Assembly (NCBI GenBank): GCA_003224525.1
Contig: QHZB01000181.1
Location: forward strand, 1 to 54,463
DNA: 54,463 nt
Origin: Acidobacteriota bacterium
Lineage (GTDB): Bacteria > Acidobacteriota > Terriglobia > Acidiferrales > UBA7541
Direction of reading: 5' to 3'
The notes under the pieces were generated by a model that worked only from the letters and a program-made list of their open reading frames with translations, made no database searches and had not been told where the DNA came from. This document shows positions 49,151 to 54,463 of the stretch, piece after piece. Both the position numbers and the translations under genes were made by a program. Numbering within the stretch: position 1 is the first letter of the stretch; every line of letters starts with the position of its first letter.

Positions 49151-51973
49151 ATGAGGCAAAACCTTCGAGTCAGCCTTGGGGCGGTCGTGCTGGCGCTGGC
49201 CACGCTGGCTGCGATCATTTTTTCTTTAATCAACTTCGACCAGCGCAGCCGCTTTGAGGTGGTGTACGACGGAGTGGCCTGGCTCGACACGGACCACGGT
49301 ATTCAGGCCAGCCGGATTTCTCCCAATTCTCCCGCCACCCGCGCCGGAATCCGCCCGGGCGACGTTTTGCTGACGATCAATACCGCCAAGGTGACAAGAG
49401 CGGCGGAAGTCGCTCGGCGCCTGGACCGCGCAGGGCTCTGGACCCAGGTGCGCTACAAGCTTTCGCGCGGTGGTGAGGAATTCGAAACACCGCTCCTCAC
49501 AGCGCCCGCGGAAAAACCTCTTGCGACCGAGAATTACCTGCGCATCGTAGGCCTGCTCTATCTGTTTATCGGGTTGTTCATTTTCATCCGCCGCTGGAAC
49601 GCCCCCCGCGCGGTGCACTTTTACGTTTTTTGCCTGGTCTCCTTCGTTCTCTGGTCATTCCATTTCAGCGGAAAGTTGGACACCTTTGACTGGGAAGTTT
49701 ACTGGTCAGAGATTGTGGCGCGGCTCCTCGCTCCTGCTTTGCTGCTCCACTTCGCACTGGTTTTCCCGGGACGGAGCGAAACAACCCTTCGGTCGGCTGC
49801 GAAACTCTTGGCCGTCTACCTCTTGCCCTTCGCTCTGCTTCTCGTTCATGTGAGCACGGCCATGAACGCCTTGGGATTTGTGCCCTGGCTGGGTGCCTAT
49901 CTTCTTCTCAGGAAGATCGAATTCGGCTATCTTGCCGTCTGCTTCCTGGCTGCGGGGCTCGTTTTCTACCGAAGCTACCGCGAAGCGCTGTCCGGTGTTC
50001 TTCGCCAGCAATTGAAATGGCTCACCGCTGGAACCCTCGTCGGCAGTCTGCCGGTCTCCTTGCTCTACATCCTTCCTCTGGCATTCGGCGTGGCCCTGCG
50101 TCCGTGGATGCAGTTCTCCGTATTGAGCCTCCTGGTGCTGATCCCTCTGTGTTTCGGCTATGCCGTCATCCGTTACCGCTTGATGGATGTGGACATCATT
50201 TTCAAGCGTGGCCTGGCGTATACGGCGGCAACCGCCGGGGTGGCTGCAGTTTACTTCGCGCTCGTCGCGCTGATCGCCGACATTTTCCATACGACCACGA
50301 GCGGCCCCGCCGGCGGCATGATCGCCATCGTCATCGCCGCATTTTTGTTCCAGCCGTTCCGCGCTTGGATTCAGGCGCGCCTGGATCGCTTCTTTTATCG
50401 TGACCGCCTCGATTACCGCCGCACGCTCATCGAGTTCGGGCGCACGCTGACGAACGAAGTGCGATTTGACCCCATGCTGGGCTCGGTCATGGACCGCATT
50501 TCGCAAACGTTATTGGTCGACCGGCTCGCGATTTTTGTGGAGAATGCCGTGCAACCCGGCGAGATGCGTATGGCCCGTTCGATGGGTGTGCGGCTTTCCG
50601 AGTCTTTGGATCTTAGTTTCCTCGAGCCGGCCCGGCCCGAGTTTGCCCGCGGGGCGCTGTTTTTCGAGTCGCCCCGCGCGGCAAGAGATGTCAGTGACTC
50701 CGTTCGGCACACGCTCGAACAGCTGGACCTCAACTACTTTGTCCCCTGCCGCATCCGCGAGCACACCGTCGCGGTTCTCGGTCTCGGCAAAACCGTCGAT
50801 GGGGATTTTCTGTCCAGCGATGACGTCGAACTGGTCGAGACCATTGCCGGCTACGTTGCCGTGGCTCTCGACAACGCGCAGCTCTACAGCTCACTTGAAC
50901 AAAAAGCTCTCGAAATCGCCCGCCTCAAGGACTTCAGCGAAAATATCGTTGAATCCCTGAACGTGGGGGTGCTATCGGTTGACCTCGAAGGCATCGTCGA
51001 ATCCTGGAACACGCGCATGGAGCAGCTTTTCGGAGTGACGCGCCAGGAATCCGTTGGACGGCAGCTCAGCTCCCTCTTGCCGGAAGAACTGGCGCGCGAA
51101 ATCGCCGCGCGCGGCGACCAGGAACAAATTACCGGCATCTATAAACAGAGACTCCAGCATCAAGGGAAATCGCTGACCTTGAACGTTTCCATCACGCCCC
51201 TCGTGAGCAAATCGAATGAGCGCATCGGCCGTCTCCTGCTCTTCGATGATGTGACCCAGCGGCAGCGCACGGAAGAGCAGATGTCGCAAACGGAAAAGCT
51301 GACCTCGCTGGGGCTTCTCGCGGCCGGCGTCGCGCACGAAGTGAATACGCCGCTCGCGGTCATCTCCAACTACATTCAGATGCTGGCGAAGCAGATGCCG
51401 GAGGGTGACCCTCGCCAGTCCATCATCGACAAAATCGTCAAGCAGACGTTCCGCGCCAGCGAAATCGTCAACAATCTGCTCAATTTTTCGCGGACCGGCG
51501 CGGCCGAAGCCGCAGACATTGATGTAAACCGTGTCGTTGAAGAGACCTTGTCGCTGGTGGCTCACCCGCTCAAGACCTCGCACATCCAGGTGGTGAAGCA
51601 ACTCGGCGAACCGCTCCCTGCCGTTCGCGGATCGGCCAACAAGCTGCAGCAGGTCTTCTTGAACCTTTTCTTGAACGCGCGTGATGCCATGCCCGGCGGG
51701 GGAATGCTCGAAGTCCGCACCGCGGCGCATAACGGCAGCGTCGAAATCGAAGTGGCGGATACAGGCGCCGGCATTGCCCGCGAACACATCCACCGCATCT
51801 TTGACCCCTTCTTCACCACCAAGGCCAACGGCCGCGGCACGGGCCTCGGGCTTTCCGTGAGTTACGGCATCATCAAGGAGCACGCCGGGAAGATTGATGT
51901 GCGCTCGACGCCCGGCAAAGGCACCTCCTTCCACGTCGAGTTCCCGGCGGTCAGGAAAGCGGTCCATGTCTAA
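49151..51973 (+). CDS. PDZ / multi-TM / GAF / PAS sensor histidine kinase
   Basis: A 940-residue sensor kinase. After one membrane helix (about 8-27) comes a PDZ-like domain (about 35-115; GIQASRISPNSPATRAGIRPGDVLLTI). About eight membrane helices follow (roughly 128-400, including LLPFALLLVHVSTAMNAL), then the IRYRLMDVDIIFKRGLAYT motif. A GAF domain (about 430-590), a PAS domain (about 600-715), HisKA with H729 in AGVAHEVNTPL, and the ATPase (NLFLNARDAMPGGG, VADTGAGIAREH, GTGLGLSVS) complete it. The PDZ is outside the usual kinase design and may read periplasmic protein tails. Its stop overlaps the start of the response regulator. Confidence 0.94.
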   Translation: MRQNLRVSLGAVVLALATLAAIIFSLINFDQRSRFEVVYDGVAWLDTDHGIQASRISPNSPATRAGIRPGDVLLTINTAKVTRAAEVARRLDRAGLWTQVRYKLSRGGEEFETPLLTAPAEKPLATENYLRIVGLLYLFIGLFIFIRRWNAPRAVHFYVFCLVSFVLWSFHFSGKLDTFDWEVYWSEIVARLLAPALLLHFALVFPGRSETTLRSAAKLLAVYLLPFALLLVHVSTAMNALGFVPWLGAYLLLRKIEFGYLAVCFLAAGLVFYRSYREALSGVLRQQLKWLTAGTLVGSLPVSLLYILPLAFGVALRPWMQFSVLSLLVLIPLCFGYAVIRYRLMDVDIIFKRGLAYTAATAGVAAVYFALVALIADIFHTTTSGPAGGMIAIVIAAFLFQPFRAWIQARLDRFFYRDRLDYRRTLIEFGRTLTNEVRFDPMLGSVMDRISQTLLVDRLAIFVENAVQPGEMRMARSMGVRLSESLDLSFLEPARPEFARGALFFESPRAARDVSDSVRHTLEQLDLNYFVPCRIREHTVAVLGLGKTVDGDFLSSDDVELVETIAGYVAVALDNAQLYSSLEQKALEIARLKDFSENIVESLNVGVLSVDLEGIVESWNTRMEQLFGVTRQESVGRQLSSLLPEELAREIAARGDQEQITGIYKQRLQHQGKSLTLNVSITPLVSKSNERIGRLLLFDDVTQRQRTEEQMSQTEKLTSLGLLAAGVAHEVNTPLAVISNYIQMLAKQMPEGDPRQSIIDKIVKQTFRASEIVNNLLNFSRTGAAEAADIDVNRVVEETLSLVAHPLKTSHIQVVKQLGEPLPAVRGSANKLQQVFLNLFLNARDAMPGGGMLEVRTAAHNGSVEIEVADTGAGIAREHIHRIFDPFFTTKANGRGTGLGLSVSYGIIKEHAGKIDVRSTPGKGTSFHVEFPAVRKAVHV

Positions 51974-53438
51974 GGGTTCGATCCTGGTCGTCGACGACGA
52001 ATCGGAAATCCGCGAGGGCCTCGAACTCCTGCTGCGAGGTGAAGGTTACGGCGTCTCCAGCGCGGAAACGGGCGAATCCGGCCTCGAGAAATTGGAACAG
52101 CATCCTTATGATCTACTCCTCTTGGACGTCAGCTTGCCGGACCGCAACGGTCTCGACATGCTCAAGGAGATTCACCGCCGCGATCCGCAGCTCTCCATTG
52201 TGCTGATCACCGCCTACGGTTCGATCGATATGGCTCGCGCCGCTTTCAAGAATGGCGCGATGGACTACATCACCAAACCGTGGTCCAACGATGAATTGCT
52301 TGCCCAGGTGGCGCAAGCCGTGGAATCGCGCCGGCTTCGCGAGGAGAACGTCCAGCTCAAGCGCGCCCTCAAAGAGCGCTTCAATTTCCCGAACATTGTC
52401 GGCAAGAGCGACAAAATGCAAGTGCTTCTGAACCTCGTCACCCAGGTTGCGCCTTCGCGCTCCACGATTCTCATCAGCGGCGAAAGCGGCACGGGTAAGG
52501 AGCTCATTGCCAAGGCCATTCACTCGGCCTCCACCCGCGCGGACAAAGCCTTTGTGCCCGTAAATACAGGATCAATCCCCGTGGATCTCCTGGAGTCCCA
52601 GCTTTTCGGCCATGTGAAGGGCGCCTTCACCAGCGCCGTTGCTTCCAAAAAGGGCCTCTTCGAAATCGCCGATCAGGGCACCATTTTCTTCGATGAAATC
52701 GCCACCATTAGCCCCGAAACACAGGCCAAGCTTCTGCGCGTAATTCAGGAGCGCGAATTCATGCGTCTCGGCGGCACCGAGCAACTCAAGGTTGACGTGC
52801 GCATCGTAGCCGCTTCGAACGTCGATCTCCTCACTCTCGTTCGCGAGGGCCGCTTCCGCGAAGATTTGTTTCACCGCCTGAACGTGATCCACCTGCAGAT
52901 TCCGCCGTTGCGCGACCGCCGCGAAGATGTGCCCCTTCTGCTGGCGCATTTCCTGGACCGCTATTGCCAGGAAAACACGAAGCCGCTCCGGCAATTCACG
53001 CAGGCAGCCATGAAGCTGCTGATGGATTACGACTGGCCCGGGAATGTCCGGGAGCTCGAAAACGTCGTCGAGCGCGCGGTGGTGCTCTCGACCGAGGAGC
53101 GTGTTGACATGGAGCTCCTCCCGGAAAGCATTCGCAGCAAGGAGATCGTTCGCGGTGTGCGCCTGCAGCTCTCGGAATTTTTGCCGCCGCTTCCCGGCGA
53201 ACCCGGTTCGCGTTCTTCCGCGGACCATCCGCAGCCGTCCTTGTTCCAGATCATGGACGAAATCGAACGCCGCATCATCATGGATATGCTGGAGCGCACC
53301 GGCTGGAATCAGACCGAAGCCGCCGAGCGTTTTCTCATTCCGCTTTCAACGCTCAACCAGAAAATCAAGCGGCTCGGAATTGATGTCCGCCGCCGTGGCC
53401 GCGGCGATGAAACGCTGTCCGCCTCGACAGGAAAATAG
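51966..53438 (+). CDS. NtrC-family sigma-54 response regulator
   Basis: A 490-residue regulator (ATG 51966, overlapping the kinase stop by 8 bases). The receiver domain (about 1-125) has VVDDES, the phosphoacceptor D54 in LLLDVSLPDRNG, and the K in YITKPW. The AAA+ domain has Walker A GESGTGKE (172-179) and the sigma-54-interaction loop GAFTSA (219-224), where GAFTGA is usual. RLGGTEQ..., arginine-finger-containing REDLFHRLNVI and PPLRDRREDVP follow. The Fis-type HTH at the C-terminus (ERTGWNQTEAAERFLIPLSTLN) binds enhancer DNA. It is the cognate partner of the preceding kinase; the target is not known. Confidence 0.95.
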   Translation: MSKGSILVVDDESEIREGLELLLRGEGYGVSSAETGESGLEKLEQHPYDLLLLDVSLPDRNGLDMLKEIHRRDPQLSIVLITAYGSIDMARAAFKNGAMDYITKPWSNDELLAQVAQAVESRRLREENVQLKRALKERFNFPNIVGKSDKMQVLLNLVTQVAPSRSTILISGESGTGKELIAKAIHSASTRADKAFVPVNTGSIPVDLLESQLFGHVKGAFTSAVASKKGLFEIADQGTIFFDEIATISPETQAKLLRVIQEREFMRLGGTEQLKVDVRIVAASNVDLLTLVREGRFREDLFHRLNVIHLQIPPLRDRREDVPLLLAHFLDRYCQENTKPLRQFTQAAMKLLMDYDWPGNVRELENVVERAVVLSTEERVDMELLPESIRSKEIVRGVRLQLSEFLPPLPGEPGSRSSADHPQPSLFQIMDEIERRIIMDMLERTGWNQTEAAERFLIPLSTLNQKIKRLGIDVRRRGRGDETLSASTGK

Positions 53439-53523
53439 CCGCGAGCGGCGCACGATAGTTTCTTCTCTTTCTACTCTCGCGCGAATTAATCTGTCCAATC
53501 GCTTACACTAGCCTTGGATCGCC

Positions 53524-54463
53524 ATGGCCGAGCCGCTATCCCGTTCGCAGCAACCCAGTGCCGCATCGCGCGGGAACGAATGGTCCGCGCTGCTCGAGTG
53601 CGCTTCGCCATCGCACGATCGTCAGCGGCTTCGCGGCTTCCTCCGTTCCGTGGATTGGGCTCGCTTGCTCACGCTCGCCGAGGAACACGGCGTGGCCGGT
53701 CATCTGACAGCGTGTCTCCGCGGTCCGGGAGAGGACGTGATCCCGCCGGAAATAAAGCCGGCGATTGTCGATCGCCAGCGTGCGCAGATTTTTTTTACTT
53801 TGCGGCTGACGGCAGAGCTGTTTCGCATATTGGACCGCTTCACCTTGGAAGGAATTGGCGCCCTGGTCGTAAAAGGGCCGGTGCTCGCGGTGCGGGCCTA
53901 CGGCGACCCGGCGATGCGCGCCTATGGCGACCTGGACTTGCTTGTTCGCCAGCGGGACATTCGCCGGGCCACGGAATTGATGATTGCCGCTGGTTACCAG
54001 GCCGCAGTCCCGCCGAGCGCCATCGATGCCGGGAAAATCCCCGGCCAGTATCTTTTTTCCCAGCCGCAATTGAAACTTCTCGTCGAGCTGCACAACGATC
54101 TCACTCTGCGCTACTTTCCCCGCCGGCTCCCCCTCGAGGATTTTTTCGCGCGGCAGATCCGCGTGCCGCTCGATGCCCATGAAGCTCCCGCTCTTTCGGT
54201 GGAAGACGAACTCGTGCTGATCTCGATCCACGGCGCAAAACATTTTTGGGAGCGCTTGATGTGGATTGCCGATGTCGCCGCGCTGGTCTCGCGCCAAACG
54301 GGCATGGATTGGCAGCGCGTTCTGGATTCGGCGCAAGCTGTAGGAGCAGAGCGCATGCTCAACACCGGGCTGCGCCTGGCCTCAGACTTGCTCCAGGCGC
54401 GGCTGCCCGGCAAGGTTCAAGCGATGGTCAAGGCGGATCGCGTGGCAGCCCGGCTCGCGGAAC
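53524..54463 (+). CDS. Nucleotidyltransferase-fold protein (NTP_transf_5-like), cut by window edge
   Basis: The frame opens at ATG 53524 and runs without a stop to the window end (at least 313 residues). FTLEGIGALVVKGPVLAVRA then DPAMRAYGDLDLLVRQRDIR contain the GS/DLDLLV nucleotidyltransferase motif of the uncharacterised NTP_transf_5 group. LVELHNDLTLRYFP and SIHGAKHFWERLMWIADVAAL are other conserved helices of the family. Such proteins are linked to peptide-natural-product or exopolysaccharide clusters in some genomes but their function is unknown. Neighbour genes to the right are missing, so context is incomplete. It follows the response regulator by 86 bases. Confidence 0.78.
   Translation, partial: MAEPLSRSQQPSAASRGNEWSALLECASPSHDRQRLRGFLRSVDWARLLTLAEEHGVAGHLTACLRGPGEDVIPPEIKPAIVDRQRAQIFFTLRLTAELFRILDRFTLEGIGALVVKGPVLAVRAYGDPAMRAYGDLDLLVRQRDIRRATELMIAAGYQAAVPPSAIDAGKIPGQYLFSQPQLKLLVELHNDLTLRYFPRRLPLEDFFARQIRVPLDAHEAPALSVEDELVLISIHGAKHFWERLMWIADVAALVSRQTGMDWQRVLDSAQAVGAERMLNTGLRLASDLLQARLPGKVQAMVKADRVAARLAE

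Noticed and set aside
1-54463. CRISPR arrays, IS elements, prophage genes
   Set aside because: No regularly spaced direct repeats, transposase, integrase or phage structural genes were recognised.

Overview
The window reads as a chromosomal segment of an Acidobacteriota bacterium. This is inferred from gene content; no rRNA is present. Pointers are a very large Oar-like TonB receptor with a carboxypeptidase-regulatory N-terminus, a GWxTD protein, an ECF sigma factor paired with a TPR Ser/Thr kinase, a FecR/DUF6600 surface protein, a CYCXC-family protein and PA2779/PA2778-type genes. The DNA is GC-rich and gene-dense. No phage, IS transposase or CRISPR array was seen.

Layout. 1-0.9 kb: no recognisable gene, two strong terminator hairpins. 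0.9-6.8 kb: divergent marR/VOC pair with an operator palindrome, serS, a YHS-type metal-binding protein, glutamate dehydrogenase, a frameshifted SnoaL-like gene, thiD. 6.8-14.4 kb: pyrimidine biosynthesis in two blocks, pyrR-pyrB-pyrC on the minus strand and pyrD...pyrF on the plus strand, with a PafA-type phosphatase, a decayed membrane-protein gene and rlpA between them. The pyrF ribosome-binding site is the loop of a perfect hairpin. 14.4-17.8 kb: selB, tatA, and a secreted protein made of two tandem repeats. 17.9-23.2 kb (minus strand): a VOC-PP2C fusion, maf, an AlkZ-like protein overlapping a membrane zinc-ribbon protein, a methylmalonyl-CoA mutase large subunit, a small membrane protein. 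23.4-25 kb: two small proteins and an AmmeMemoRadiSam protein B gene. 25-29 kb: FecR/DUF6600 protein, a broken tRNA-Asn 5' half, a di-heme cytochrome c. 29-32.5 kb: TPR Ser/Thr kinase and ECF sigma factor, with a 201-bp MITE-like element sitting immediately upstream of the sigma-factor ribosome-binding site. 32.5-40.2 kb: TonB receptor, aminotransferase, amidohydrolase plus cupin, outer-membrane beta-barrel. 40.3-44 kb (minus strand): an M13 peptidase remnant and a four-gene envelope cluster (CYCXC protein, PA2779-like protein, C39 peptidase, TPR/beta-barrel protein). 44.1-54.5 kb: EcsC protein, a small conserved protein with a near-leaderless promoter, a GWxTD protein with a carboxypeptidase-regulatory/barrel protein, then a PDZ-multi-TM-GAF-PAS histidine kinase overlapping an NtrC-type regulator whose sigma-54 loop is GAFTSA, and a nucleotidyltransferase-like gene cut by the window edge.

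The best candidates for something new are the CYCXC/PA2779/C39/TPR-barrel cluster, the 201-bp inverted-repeat element, the hairpin-presented Shine-Dalgarno of pyrF, and the VOC-PP2C fusion.
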